Positions 1 through 8,418 of a stretch of 64,000 bases of DNA are shown piece by piece. This DNA comes from Hymenobacter fodinae (GTDB lineage: Bacteria > Bacteroidota > Bacteroidia > Cytophagales > Hymenobacteraceae). The stretch covers positions 682,001-746,000 of the forward strand of contig NZ_SRLA01000001.1 in NCBI RefSeq assembly GCF_004745825.1, given 5' to 3'. The translations under genes were made by a program, and so were the position numbers. Every line of letters starts with the position of its first letter. Within the stretch, counting starts at the first letter, position 1. The notes under the pieces are model-generated. The model was given only the letters and a program-made list of their open reading frames with translations, was not told where the DNA came from and made no database searches.

Positions 1-2
1 GG

Positions 3-611
3 TTTCGGCCGGCCGCCGAGTTTACGCGCCACTCGCCCTTCACTTTTCTCATGATTGCGCGCGTGCTGTATGAGAAGGGCATAGAAGAGTATTTTGAGGC
101 GGCCCGCTTGGTGCGCGAAGCCGTGCCCGGCACCCGCGTGCAACTGCTGGGCGGCATCGATGAGTCGGGGGGAGTGGGCGTGAAGCGCGTGGTAGTGGAA
201 GAGTGGCTGCGGGCCGGCCACGTAGAGTACCTAGGCACTTCCGATAACGTGGCGGAGCACATTGCTCAGGCCGATTGTGTAGTACTGCCCTCATACCGGG
301 AAGGCACGCCCAAAACCCTGCTGGAAGCCGCCGCCATGGGCAAGCCTATTGTGACTACCGACGTACCCGGCTGCCGCGAAACCGTGATTGATGGCCAGAA
401 CGGACTGCTCTGCGAAGTGCGCAATGCCCAGGATTTGGCCGACAAAATGCTGCAGATCTTGCGCCTGTCCGATACCGCCCTGCGGCAGATGGGCCGCGCA
501 GGTCGGGAACTGGCCGAGCAGAAATTCGATGAGCAAATTGTGCTCAATAAGTATCTACGCGTGATAGAAGACGTGCAGCCTACTCGTGCCGCCGTGTCAA
601 AATCTGCCTAA
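3..611 (+). CDS. Glycosyltransferase family 4 (GT-B), C-terminal part, cut by the window edge
   Basis: The reading frame is open from the first bases of the window, so the start lies upstream. The visible part is the C-terminal Rossmann domain of a GT-B retaining glycosyltransferase, which moves a sugar from a nucleotide donor to a glycan acceptor at the cytoplasmic membrane. The family signatures are ARVLYEKGIEEYFEAA at the start of the domain and EGTPKTLLEAAAMGKPIVT, which holds the E-x7-E donor-binding motif (EGTPKTLLE). The usual PGCRETVIDGQNGLL follows. The in-frame ATG at 51 lies inside the conserved fold and is not the real start. The gene is followed after 33 bases by rfbC on the same strand, which suggests an O-antigen or exopolysaccharide cluster. 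Donor and acceptor cannot be told from sequence. Confidence 0.9.
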   Translation, partial: FRPAAEFTRHSPFTFLMIARVLYEKGIEEYFEAARLVREAVPGTRVQLLGGIDESGGVGVKRVVVEEWLRAGHVEYLGTSDNVAEHIAQADCVVLPSYREGTPKTLLEAAAMGKPIVTTDVPGCRETVIDGQNGLLCEVRNAQDLADKMLQILRLSDTALRQMGRAGRELAEQKFDEQIVLNKYLRVIEDVQPTRAAVSKSA

Positions 612-644
612 CTTGCCTCGTAGTAGCTAAAAACTTACACCTGT

Positions 645-1187
645 ATGGAGATTAAGCATCATGCCCTGGCTGGGGTAGTTGAGTTCACGCCCCGCGTATT
701 TGGCGATGCCCGCGGTGCCTTCTTTGAGTCGTTCAGTGAGCGAGTAATGCGGGATGCCGGCGTTGATGTAGATTGGGTACAGGATAATCAGTCGCGCTCT
801 ATGCGCGGGGTGTTACGGGGGCTGCACTTTCAGCATCCGCCTTACGCCCAGGCCAAACTGGTGCGCGTGGCCCAGGGCCGCGCCCTCGACGTGGTAGTAG
901 ATATCCGCCGCGAATCGCCAACGTACGGCCAGCACGTGGCCGTGGAGCTAGATGCCACCCGCTACAACATGCTGTATGTGCCCGTGGGCTTCGCGCACGG
1001 CTTTGCCGCACTTGAGGATGACACGCTTTTCCTCTACAAATGCAGCAATTACTACCAGCCCAGCGCCGAAGGGGGCGTCTTGTGGAGTGACCCCGAGTTG
1101 AATATTCGTTGGCAACTCACGGACCCCGTTATTTCCCCCAAAGATCAAATTCAGCCACTGCTAAAAGACCTGCAAAGCCCCTTCTAG
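645..1187 (+). CDS. rfbC: dTDP-4-dehydrorhamnose 3,5-epimerase
   Basis: The 180-residue cupin enzyme epimerises C3 and C5 of dTDP-4-keto-6-deoxyglucose on the way to dTDP-L-rhamnose. Family marks are present in order: FFESFSERVMRDAG near residue 27, QDNQSRSMRGVLRGLHFQ near 46 with the catalytic His (RGLHFQ), the AQGRALDVVVDIRRESPTYG strand, VPVGFAHGF near 112 and CSNYYQPSAEGGVLWSDP with the catalytic Tyr region. Length is normal for the family. It follows a glycosyltransferase by 33 bases and is probably cotranscribed with it. The other rhamnose genes (rfbA, rfbB, rfbD) are not downstream and may lie before the window. The stop TAG is the first base triplet of an inverted repeat shared with murF. 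Confidence 0.95.
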   Translation: MEIKHHALAGVVEFTPRVFGDARGAFFESFSERVMRDAGVDVDWVQDNQSRSMRGVLRGLHFQHPPYAQAKLVRVAQGRALDVVVDIRRESPTYGQHVAVELDATRYNMLYVPVGFAHGFAALEDDTLFLYKCSNYYQPSAEGGVLWSDPELNIRWQLTDPVISPKDQIQPLLKDLQSPF

Positions 1188-1451
1188 CGGTGAATGAGTG
1201 ATGGAGTAAAGTGGCCTAGCGGTTCATGTTAAGAACTCAGGACCAAGTAATCATTCTGCGCGGTCAACAATGCCGCTGCTAAATAAAGAAGCCCTTACCT
1301 CTGAAGTGGTAAGGGCTTCTTTGTTTTACACTGCTTGGGGTAATAATCGAAGCAGGAGTGATTATGCTGTTCAGCAGGAGCTTTACACGGCTTACACTAC
1401 TGGTGCCGCTAGGCCACTTCACTCATTCACTCCATCACTATTTCACCGCTA
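1185..1451. repeat. Imperfect inverted repeat spanning both stop codons of rfbC and murF
   Basis: The left arm, 1185-1222, and the right arm, 1406-1451, are reverse complements apart from an 8-base length difference. Both arms begin with the gene's own TAG stop, continue as TAGCGGTGAA and a GTGATGGAGT segment, and end in GTGGCCTAGCGG. A perfect terminator hairpin sits between them. The purine-rich GTGATGGAGTGAATG text resembles repeats near 58443 and 60612. It looks like a mobile-type intergenic repeat or a regional convergent-gene spacer; function unknown. Confidence 0.7.
1285..1322. terminator. Bidirectional terminator between rfbC and murF
   Basis: A perfect 15-bp stem (1285-1299 with 1308-1322) and an 8-base loop; the arms begin with AAAG and end with CTTT, so each direction has a short T-run. 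It sits between two convergent genes. Confidence 0.85.
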
Positions 1452-2744
1452 CACTAGCTCTAGCAGGGTCTCAAGACCCATGCCGCGGGAGCCTTTGATG
1501 AGCAGTTGACGATTACGCAACGGGTTGGCGCGGAGCCACTCGGCGGCTTCAGGTTTTGTAGCGAAGTGCAGAAAACGGCCGTGCTGAGCATGCTGCATGT
1601 GCGCACCCACCAGCAGCACTGTTTCAATGGGTAGCTCCTGCAGCAAGTGGCCTAGCGCCCGGTGTTCAGCCTCACTCTCGGCGCCCAGCTCGAACATGTC
1701 GCCCAGGATTACCACCTTGTCGGCGGGGTTGCCGGCCCGGGCCGCGAAGCTGCGCAGGGCGGCGCTCATGCTGCTGGGGTTGGCGTTGTAGGCGTCGAGC
1801 ACCACGTCGTTGTGGGCGGTGCGCACCAGCTGGGAGCGGTTATTGGTGGGAGCGTAATTGGCTAGGCCAGTGGCAATGGCGGCGGCTGGCACTTCAAAGT
1901 ACGCACCCACGGCGGCGGCGGCGGCCAGGTTGGGGAAGTTGTAGTCGCCGGTAATATGGGCTTCTATTTGCTCCCCGTTAAACAGGCGCAGTACCACGTG
2001 GGGCGTAGCGCCCAGCAGCTTGGCGGGGTAGGTATCGGTGGGGCCAGGGTAAGTGATGCGCTTCTCTACCACGGCAGCTAGGCCAGGCAGGCGGGCATCG
2101 AGGGTATTCACGAAAGCTGTACCGCCGGTGCTAGCCAGATAACGGAACAGCTCGCTCTTGCCCTTGGCAATGCCTTCTTCGCCCCCAAAGCCTTCGAGGT
2201 GGGCCTTGCCGATATTGGTGATGAGGCCGTGAGTGGGCTCGGCCAGCGTGCATAGCAGCTCAATCTCGCCCTGGTGGTTGGCACCCATTTCCACAATAGC
2301 CAACTCGTGCTCGCCGGGCCGAATAGTCAGCAGCGTCAGCGGAACCCCAATGTGATTGTTGAGGTTGCCTTTGGTGTACTGCACCCGGTAGCGCTGGCTC
2401 AGTACGGCGTGCACCAGCTCCTTGGTGGTGGTTTTGCCATTAGAGCCCGTGATAGCCAGCACCGGAATGCCGAGCTGGCGCCGATGGTAGCGGGCCAGCT
2501 CCTGCAGCAGCGCCAACGGGTCGGGCGCGAAGGTGTAGCGGTCGTGGTCTTGGGCTACCAGGGCCTCATCATCTACTACCGCAAAGCGGGCTCCGCTGGC
2601 TAAGGCCTGCGGTGCGAAGTCGCGGCCGCGGAAGCTGGGGCCGTTCAGGGCGAAGAACAAGGTGCCGTTTTGGGGCTGCCGCGAGTCGGTGCTGACGCCC
2701 GTGGAGGCCGTAAACCGGGTGTAGAGCGCCGCGAGATCTGCCAT
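1449..2744 (-). CDS. murF: UDP-N-acetylmuramoyl-tripeptide--D-alanyl-D-alanine ligase
   Basis: MurF adds the D-Ala-D-Ala dipeptide to UDP-MurNAc-tripeptide with ATP, the last cytoplasmic step in making the peptidoglycan precursor. The 431-residue protein has the Mur ligase order: an N-terminal UDP-binding domain (residues about 1-90), a central ATPase with the P-loop ITGSNGKTTTKEL near residue 98, GNLNNHIGVPLTLL and EMGANHQGEI, and a C-terminal domain with VLDAYNANPSSM and ILGDMFELG. All core residues look intact. It stands alone here rather than in a division cluster, which is common in Bacteroidota. Start at 2744 gives a full-length protein. The stop codon lies in an inverted repeat shared with rfbC. 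Confidence 0.96.
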   Translation of the reverse strand: MADLAALYTRFTASTGVSTDSRQPQNGTLFFALNGPSFRGRDFAPQALASGARFAVVDDEALVAQDHDRYTFAPDPLALLQELARYHRRQLGIPVLAITGSNGKTTTKELVHAVLSQRYRVQYTKGNLNNHIGVPLTLLTIRPGEHELAIVEMGANHQGEIELLCTLAEPTHGLITNIGKAHLEGFGGEEGIAKGKSELFRYLASTGGTAFVNTLDARLPGLAAVVEKRITYPGPTDTYPAKLLGATPHVVLRLFNGEQIEAHITGDYNFPNLAAAAAVGAYFEVPAAAIATGLANYAPTNNRSQLVRTAHNDVVLDAYNANPSSMSAALRSFAARAGNPADKVVILGDMFELGAESEAEHRALGHLLQELPIETVLLVGAHMQHAQHGRFLHFATKPEAAEWLRANPLRNRQLLIKGSRGMGLETLLELV

Positions 2745-2801
2745 GCTGTTTATACGTAACTTGGAGCTTAGTTAAGAAGGAGCCGAAAATACTCGTACTC
2801 G

Positions 2802-5114
2802 ATGCGTCTACCTATATTTATCCTGCTGACTGGCGCGCTGCTGGCCGGAAGTATCCGCCCGGTGGCGGCGCAAACTACTCAGCCGTTCGGGTTTGAGGTG
2901 AAGGCGGTGGCAAAAGTACTGCACGGCACCGATACGCTGCGCAATGCCTGGGCCGGCGGCCTAAACTCGCCCCAGTTCTCCAATATCGACCTCAACGGCG
3001 ACCAGCAGCCCGACCTATACCTGTTTGATCGGGCTACGACTCGCTCTCTGACGTTCCTGAACGTGGCCGATGGCACGGGCCGGGCCTGGCAATACGCCCC
3101 GGAGTATGAGGCACTGTTCCCGAGTGGCCTACAAGGCTGGGTGCTGCTGCGCGACTACGACTGCGACGGTCGGCCCGACTTGTTTACCTACGGCAACGGG
3201 GGCGACATTCGGGTGTACCGCAACATGGCGGGCCCCAACGGCCGCCCCGATTTTCAGCTGATTACCAACCAGCTCACATACTTCGATCCGTCTCCCACGG
3301 GGGGCAACGTGAACATTACTACCGGCGGCTACAACCTGCCCGCCATCCAGGATGTGAACGGCGACGGTCGGCTCGATATTCTGACTTACGACTTCGCCTC
3401 TACGGCGCCCAGCATCAACTACTACCGCAACGCTACCACCACGGGTTGCGGCGGGCTGGCCATGGTGGAAGCCACCAACTATTGGGGTGGCATTACGGCG
3501 TGCCTGTCGGGCTGCACGGGCTTTGCTTTCGAGCCCGACCAATGCCGCGCCGCGGCCCGGCCCAACCATACTGGGGGCTACAACCTGGAAGTGGTGGACC
3601 TAGACGGCGACGGCGACCTGGACGTGCTGACCGCGCGCGACAACTGTGCCGAGCTTATCAGCCTGCGCAACGATGGTACCTCGCAGCTGGCCCGCATGAC
3701 TGCCGCCGGTATTAACCTCAACTTCCCGACGGGCACGGCGCCGGTGCGGGTGCCCAACTTCCCGTCGGCCTACCCGGTAGACGTAACTTTTGATGGCCGC
3801 CCTGACCTAGTAGTGGCGCCCAACCTCTACGACAACGTTGATACCGTTGACACCCGCGCCTCGGTGCACTTGTACCGCAACACCAGCGCGGCGGGGGCGC
3901 CGGTTTACGCCTTTCAGCAGAACAATTTCCTGCAGGAAGGCATGCTGGACGTAAGCGAGGCGGCGGCTCCCACCTTCGGCGACCTGACCGGCGACGGCCT
4001 CGTGGATATGCTCATTGGGGGCACTAGCCGCAACACGCCCAAGCAGTTCTACCGGGCCACTCTGAGCTTCTATCGCAACGTGGGCACGGCGGCCAAACCC
4101 GTGTTTCAGCTGGTCACTAGCGACTACCTAGGTCTTTCGAGCCGCCACCTGGTAGCCATCAAGCCCGCGCTGGTTGATCTAAACAGGGATGGGCGGCTGG
4201 ACCTGGCCTACACCAGTACGGAACGTACGGTCAGCAGCACGGGTACCATTACTGATGCCGTAGCGCCTCTGGCCGTTATGCTCAACACGGCCAGTGCCGG
4301 CCAGGCCGCCACGTTTGCTGCCCCAACCCTGCTGAGCACTGTGTCTTCCGTGATAAATGATGCGCCTTGCTTCACGGATGTGGATGGCGACGGAAATGTA
4401 GACTTGCTGCTGGGTACTAACCTTAACTCTTCTGACATTCCGGGCTTTTCCCTGCGCTACTACCGCAACTCCGGCACGGGTAGCCTAGGCCAGGCATTCA
4501 CGCTGGTCGACAGCGACTACGGGAAAATTAGAAGCAGCAACGGCAGCCGGCCCGCCAATTTGCACGCAGTAGTAGCCGACCTGGACGGGGACACATTTCC
4601 GGATTTGCTCACGACGGATGGCTCCGGCGAAGTTCGACTATACTCCAATTTCCGGGCGCAAACGGGCGCCTTCCTGCCCCAGACCGATTTGTTCTTCAAC
4701 CCGCTGCTAGGCCAGTTCCAGGCTTCCCGATTGGGCACTGTGTCGCGGGCCCGATATGCACCCGCCGTGGCCGATGCCAATCAGGATGGCCGCCCGGAGC
4801 TGTACATAGGCACGGAAGCTGGTGGTATTCTCTCCTATGGAGTCCGGAGCCGGGTGTTGGCTACCAGCCCGGCCGCCGCGGCTGCGCTACCGTTGCAGCT
4901 CTATCCTAACCCGGCCACCACCACGGTTACCATGGAGGCCGCCCGCCCAGTGCGGTATACTCTGCTGGACATAACTGGCCGCGTGCTCCGCCGACAGACG
5001 CAGGTGCTGCGTACCCACACGCTCTCCCTCACTGGCCTAGCGCCCGGCGTGTATCTTATTCGTTGCGAAACAGCAGACGGTGCCCAGGCAACCAAGCGGC
5101 TCGTGGTACAATAA
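2802..5114 (+). CDS. Secreted FG-GAP/VCBS repeat protein with T9SS type A sorting domain
   Basis: The 770-residue protein has an N-terminal signal peptide (hydrophobic ILLTGALLAGS, cleavage likely after PVAAQ) and a long body of FG-GAP/VCBS repeats. These carry calcium-binding loops such as DLNGDQQPDLY, DYDCDGRPDLF, DVNGDGRLDIL and DLDGDGDLDVL, arranged as expected for a seven-bladed propeller. The last ~75 residues form a type IX secretion C-terminal domain: LQLYPNPATTTVTMEA, YTLLDITGRVL and LAPGVYLIRCE, ending KRLVVQ. In this family the sorting domain directs export across the outer membrane and is then cleaved. Ligand or partner is unknown. It starts 57 bases from the divergent murF start, so the two share a short promoter region. 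Confidence 0.92.
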   Translation: MRLPIFILLTGALLAGSIRPVAAQTTQPFGFEVKAVAKVLHGTDTLRNAWAGGLNSPQFSNIDLNGDQQPDLYLFDRATTRSLTFLNVADGTGRAWQYAPEYEALFPSGLQGWVLLRDYDCDGRPDLFTYGNGGDIRVYRNMAGPNGRPDFQLITNQLTYFDPSPTGGNVNITTGGYNLPAIQDVNGDGRLDILTYDFASTAPSINYYRNATTTGCGGLAMVEATNYWGGITACLSGCTGFAFEPDQCRAAARPNHTGGYNLEVVDLDGDGDLDVLTARDNCAELISLRNDGTSQLARMTAAGINLNFPTGTAPVRVPNFPSAYPVDVTFDGRPDLVVAPNLYDNVDTVDTRASVHLYRNTSAAGAPVYAFQQNNFLQEGMLDVSEAAAPTFGDLTGDGLVDMLIGGTSRNTPKQFYRATLSFYRNVGTAAKPVFQLVTSDYLGLSSRHLVAIKPALVDLNRDGRLDLAYTSTERTVSSTGTITDAVAPLAVMLNTASAGQAATFAAPTLLSTVSSVINDAPCFTDVDGDGNVDLLLGTNLNSSDIPGFSLRYYRNSGTGSLGQAFTLVDSDYGKIRSSNGSRPANLHAVVADLDGDTFPDLLTTDGSGEVRLYSNFRAQTGAFLPQTDLFFNPLLGQFQASRLGTVSRARYAPAVADANQDGRPELYIGTEAGGILSYGVRSRVLATSPAAAAALPLQLYPNPATTTVTMEAARPVRYTLLDITGRVLRRQTQVLRTHTLSLTGLAPGVYLIRCETADGAQATKRLVVQ

Positions 5115-5142
5115 GCCAGAAGCTCGACCAAGTAAAACAAGC

Positions 5143-5178
5143 AAAGCCCCTGCCGCCAACACGAGCGACAGGGGCTTT
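5143..5178 (+). terminator. Terminator after the FG-GAP protein gene
   Basis: The stem AAAGCCCCTG (5143-5152) pairs with CAGGGGCTTT (5169-5178), with a 16-base loop. It can serve the gene on the plus strand and, from the other side, the omega-amidase gene. Confidence 0.75.
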
Positions 5179-5215
5179 AGTCTAATTGAAGGCCATGCAG
5201 CAGGCAAACGGCAGC

Positions 5216-6010
5216 TTACCGTACCAAGGCTTCACGCAATTCAAAAGAGTCGCCATCGGCCAGGGCGGGGAACCGTTTCCGGAAATCCTCGAGGTCGGCG
5301 CGGCGCAGGGTGCGGGTGATGCTGGTTTCCTGATTGCCTACTTCCACCAGGTATTCGCCGCGCATGTCCAGCAGGGCCGAGTCGCCGGCGTAGGAGAGGC
5401 TATTGCCATCAATACCAACACAGTTGACGCCCATGGTGTAAGCCAGGTTCTCGATGGCGCGCGCCCGCAGCAGCGTTATCCAGGCAGTGCGGCGGGTGGC
5501 GGGCCAGTTGGCTACGTACAGGAGCAGGTCGTAGGGGTTCTCGGGATGGTTGCGGCTCCATACCGGGAAGCGCAGATCGTAGCACACTAGCGGGCAGATG
5601 CGCCAGCCGCGCCACTCCTCCATCAGGCGCTCGGTACCGGCCGTGAATACCTCGTGCTCCTTGGCCATGGTAAACAGATGGCGCTTGTTGTAGTAGCTGA
5701 ACGTGCCATCGGGCCGTACCCACAGCATTCGGTTATAGTAGCGGCCATCCTCCGAAATAATGAGGCTGCCCGTAAGTACGGCATTGCGCTGCGCGGCTAC
5801 CTCCTGCATCCACTGCAGCGTGGGGCCCTGCATGGGTTCGGCCAGGGTTTCAGCACTCATGCTAAAACCCGTCGTGAACATTTCCGGCAGCACAATCAGA
5901 TCGGTGCTGATAGAAATTTTATCGATGTGCCGCCCCAGGTCCTGGCGGTTGGTGTGCGGGTCGTGCCATTGCAAGGACGCCTGCACGAAGGATACGGTAA
6001 GGTCAGACAC
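5216..6010 (-). CDS. Omega-amidase, nitrilase superfamily (YafV-like)
   Basis: This 264-residue nitrilase-fold enzyme probably hydrolyses the amide of 2-oxoglutaramate or 2-oxosuccinamate. The Glu-Lys-Cys triad is visible: Glu43 in VLPEMFTTGFSM, Lys109 in YYNKRHLF and Cys143 in PLVCYDLRFPVWSRN. The MFTTGFSM and CYDLRFPVW forms are typical of the YafV branch rather than of true nitrilases. It follows, on the same strand, an aminotransferase of the methionine/glutamine transaminase K type (gap 234 bases). The two together fit the known glutamine transaminase-omega-amidase route, in which the transaminase makes the keto-acid amide and this enzyme destroys it. A general C-N hydrolase role cannot be excluded. 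Confidence 0.88.
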   Translation of the reverse strand: MSDLTVSFVQASLQWHDPHTNRQDLGRHIDKISISTDLIVLPEMFTTGFSMSAETLAEPMQGPTLQWMQEVAAQRNAVLTGSLIISEDGRYYNRMLWVRPDGTFSYYNKRHLFTMAKEHEVFTAGTERLMEEWRGWRICPLVCYDLRFPVWSRNHPENPYDLLLYVANWPATRRTAWITLLRARAIENLAYTMGVNCVGIDGNSLSYAGDSALLDMRGEYLVEVGNQETSITRTLRRADLEDFRKRFPALADGDSFELREALVR

Positions 6011-6244
6011 AGCAGGGAATATTGCAGGTAACAGGGAGGCCTAGCGAAACGCCAAGCAAAAGGTACAGCAGAACCGCCAAAAAAGCACGATTTGCCGATG
6101 AGGGAAATAACACCGGGCGTGAGACGACAAACCCCACGCCCGCGTAGGCTACTTCCTGCCTGGCTCAAGCAATTTTGCTTCCAAAGCCAAGCAGCACGGC
6201 CGTTTCAGCTGCATCTCAAGCACCAGGGGTGGCCTAGGTGTCCC

Positions 6245-7417
6245 CTAGTTTCCGGGGTAGTGTTGTTGGAGCCGCTGGGCGGCCGCCCGCAGGGTGCTGT
6301 CTTGCTTGGCAAAGCAAAAGCGCACCAAACCGTGGTCCTGCCCATTGTGGTAGAAGGCGGAAATGGGCACTACTGCTACCCCCGTCTCCTGGGTTAGGCG
6401 CCGGGCAAACGTCACGTCGTTGGTGTCTGGGACCAGCGCCCGGAAGTCAGCCACCTGAAAATACGCGCCTTCTACGGGTAGTAACTGCAGGCCTGTGGGG
6501 GCCAGCAATTCCCGGAACAGGTCACGCTTCTGCTGATAAAAGGCCGGTAGCGTTTCATACAGTGCCGTATCGGGTAGCACGTCGGCCAGGGCGTGCTGGG
6601 TGGGCGTGCTCACGCTGAAGGTCACAAACTGGTGTACGCGCCGCAGCTCGGTGGTAAGAGCGGGCGGGGCCACGCAGTAGCCCACCTTCCAGCCCGTAGC
6701 ATGGTAGGTTTTACCAAAAGAAGACAGCACGAAGGCTCGTTCGCGCAGCTCTGCATGTTGCAATACACTGTGGTGGGGCTGCCCGTCAAACACCATATGC
6801 TCATACACCTCGTCGCTGAGCACGAGGGTGTTGGTATCGCGCAGTAGCTCGGCCAGCGTAGCCAGGTCGGAGGGAGTTAGTGTGGCGCCGGTGGGGTTGT
6901 TGGGTGTGTTAAGCATAACCAGGCGCGTGCGGGGCGAGAGGGCTTCCCGCACCCGGTCCCAGTCGGGCCGAAAGTGGGGGAGGGTGAGGGGTACGTACAC
7001 CGGCACCCCGCCCTGCAGCCGAATGGCCGGCCCGTAGAGGTCGTAGGCCGGTTCTAGTACCAGTACCTCGTCGCCGGGGTGCACTACGGCCGCCAACACC
7101 GCATACAGCGCCTCCGTGGCCCCACTGGTTACTGTAATTTCCGTGGCAGGGTCGGGAGCGGGAACGCCGTACACGTGGGCGGTTTTCTGGCTGATGGCTT
7201 CGCGCAGTCGCGGCAGGCCGGGCATGGGAGCATACTGCTGATGGCCGGGCGTACCCACGTGGTGGGCCAGGGCCGCCAGCAGCACCTGCGGTGGGTCGTA
7301 ATCGGGGAAGCCTTGCGCCAGGTTAATGGCCCCGTGTTCCTGGGCCAGCTGGGTCATCACCGAAAAAATACTGGTGCCTACATCGGGCAGCTTGGAGCGA
7401 AGCAAAGGCGAAGCCAT
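6245..7417 (-). CDS. PLP-dependent methionine/glutamine-type aminotransferase (YbdL-like)
   Basis: A class I/II fold-type I aminotransferase of 390 residues. The PLP lysine is Lys236 in SSFGKTYHATGWKVGYC; Asn174 in LNTPNNPTG and the SDEVYEHMVF segment (Asp202, Tyr205) contact the cofactor. The motifs INLAQGFPDYDPP and ATGWKVGY are characteristic of the kynurenine aminotransferase/methionine aminotransferase group (YbdL, MtnE-like, glutamine transaminase K), which use methionine or glutamine to aminate keto acids such as 4-methylthio-2-oxobutyrate. Pairing with the omega-amidase downstream supports that assignment. Stop and start are unambiguous; length is normal. Confidence 0.9.
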   Translation of the reverse strand: MASPLLRSKLPDVGTSIFSVMTQLAQEHGAINLAQGFPDYDPPQVLLAALAHHVGTPGHQQYAPMPGLPRLREAISQKTAHVYGVPAPDPATEITVTSGATEALYAVLAAVVHPGDEVLVLEPAYDLYGPAIRLQGGVPVYVPLTLPHFRPDWDRVREALSPRTRLVMLNTPNNPTGATLTPSDLATLAELLRDTNTLVLSDEVYEHMVFDGQPHHSVLQHAELRERAFVLSSFGKTYHATGWKVGYCVAPPALTTELRRVHQFVTFSVSTPTQHALADVLPDTALYETLPAFYQQKRDLFRELLAPTGLQLLPVEGAYFQVADFRALVPDTNDVTFARRLTQETGVAVVPISAFYHNGQDHGLVRFCFAKQDSTLRAAAQRLQQHYPGN

Positions 7418-7571
7418 GCGATATAACTAGCAGGAGAAGATACCCGCCAAAGTACGCACGCCGCGCCACGTGGCCTAGCCGCATCTCAGGGAAAGCAACC
7501 AGCAAGTGGCCGGTTGCCACTGCCGCTGGCTCGGGGCCGAATAAACTAAGGAAGCAATGTGCCAGCTAGGC

Positions 7572-8390
7572 CTATATCTCGTGGCTGATGTCGCGCATGG
7601 CGCCCACCATACGCACGGGTAGGCCAGTGGCGTCATGAATTACGCAGGCGCGGTCGTGCATGGTGAGGTACCGGCCATCGGCGCGGCGCAGGCGGTAGGT
7701 TGATTCTAGCAGCTTGGCGGTAGTGGTAAGGTCGGCCTGCACGCCGCTGGTCACGCGGTCTAGGTCATCGGGGTGAATGAGGCTGAGCCAAAAGGAAACC
7801 GTTTCGGTGTTGGGGCGGGGTGGGTGGCCTACCAACTGCCAGAACTCCTCGCTGTACCACATACGGCCCGAGTTGATATCCCAGTCCCAAATCAGGTCGT
7901 TGGTGGCTCGAGCCATGAGCTCGAAAAGCTCCCGGCCGCGGCGCTCCTGCAGTTCGGTGCGCTTCTGCTCATCAATATCGGTGGAGGTGCCCAACCATCC
8001 CAGCAGCTCGCCGGTGGCGGCATACAGCGGCACCACCCGGTCGAGGTACCAGCGGTAACGCCCATCCTGGCCTAGCCAGCGCAGGTGCAGCTCCAGCGAC
8101 TGGCCATTGGGCAGGTGGCGGAGCTGGGCGTCGGCGGCGTCGGCCCGGTCATCAGGGTGCAGGTACTCAATAAAACCGCCATCGGCTAATACGTCCCGCG
8201 GGGCGCCCGTGTAGCTGAACCAGCGGGCATTGCAGTGAATCACGGTGCCATCGGGGGTGGATAACCAAGCCAGATGGGGCAGCGCGTCCAGCATGGGCAC
8301 GGGGCGCAACTCCCGCATCAGAAGTCGGGCCGCGTCGGTTTCAATGGTATCAGACCAGAGCATGAAGGGCAGAGAGCGGAGTACGGGCAA
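7572..8390 (-). CDS. Stand-alone tandem PAS/PAC protein without output domain
   Basis: The 272-residue protein is made of two PAS modules and little else. PAS-1 runs from about residue 30 to 150 (LPHLAWLSTPDG to WLGTSTDIDEQKR) and PAS-2 from about 155 to the end (ATNDLIWDWDINSG to RMVGAMRDISHEI). Both end in a PAC segment of the kind that usually leads into a kinase or cyclase, but the protein stops there. The modules resemble PAS-2 and PAS-3 of the six-PAS kinase that precedes it by 28 bases on the same strand, so the two genes are probably cotranscribed and the PAS pair may have come from that kinase by duplication. An ATG nine codons in (MLWSDTIET) is a possible alternative start. It may bind a ligand or the kinase; that is inference. 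Confidence 0.82.
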   Translation of the reverse strand: MPVLRSLPFMLWSDTIETDAARLLMRELRPVPMLDALPHLAWLSTPDGTVIHCNARWFSYTGAPRDVLADGGFIEYLHPDDRADAADAQLRHLPNGQSLELHLRWLGQDGRYRWYLDRVVPLYAATGELLGWLGTSTDIDEQKRTELQERRGRELFELMARATNDLIWDWDINSGRMWYSEEFWQLVGHPPRPNTETVSFWLSLIHPDDLDRVTSGVQADLTTTAKLLESTYRLRRADGRYLTMHDRACVIHDATGLPVRMVGAMRDISHEI

Positions 8391-8418
8391 TAGGGCTCAG
8401 GAAGATACGAGCTAAAAC

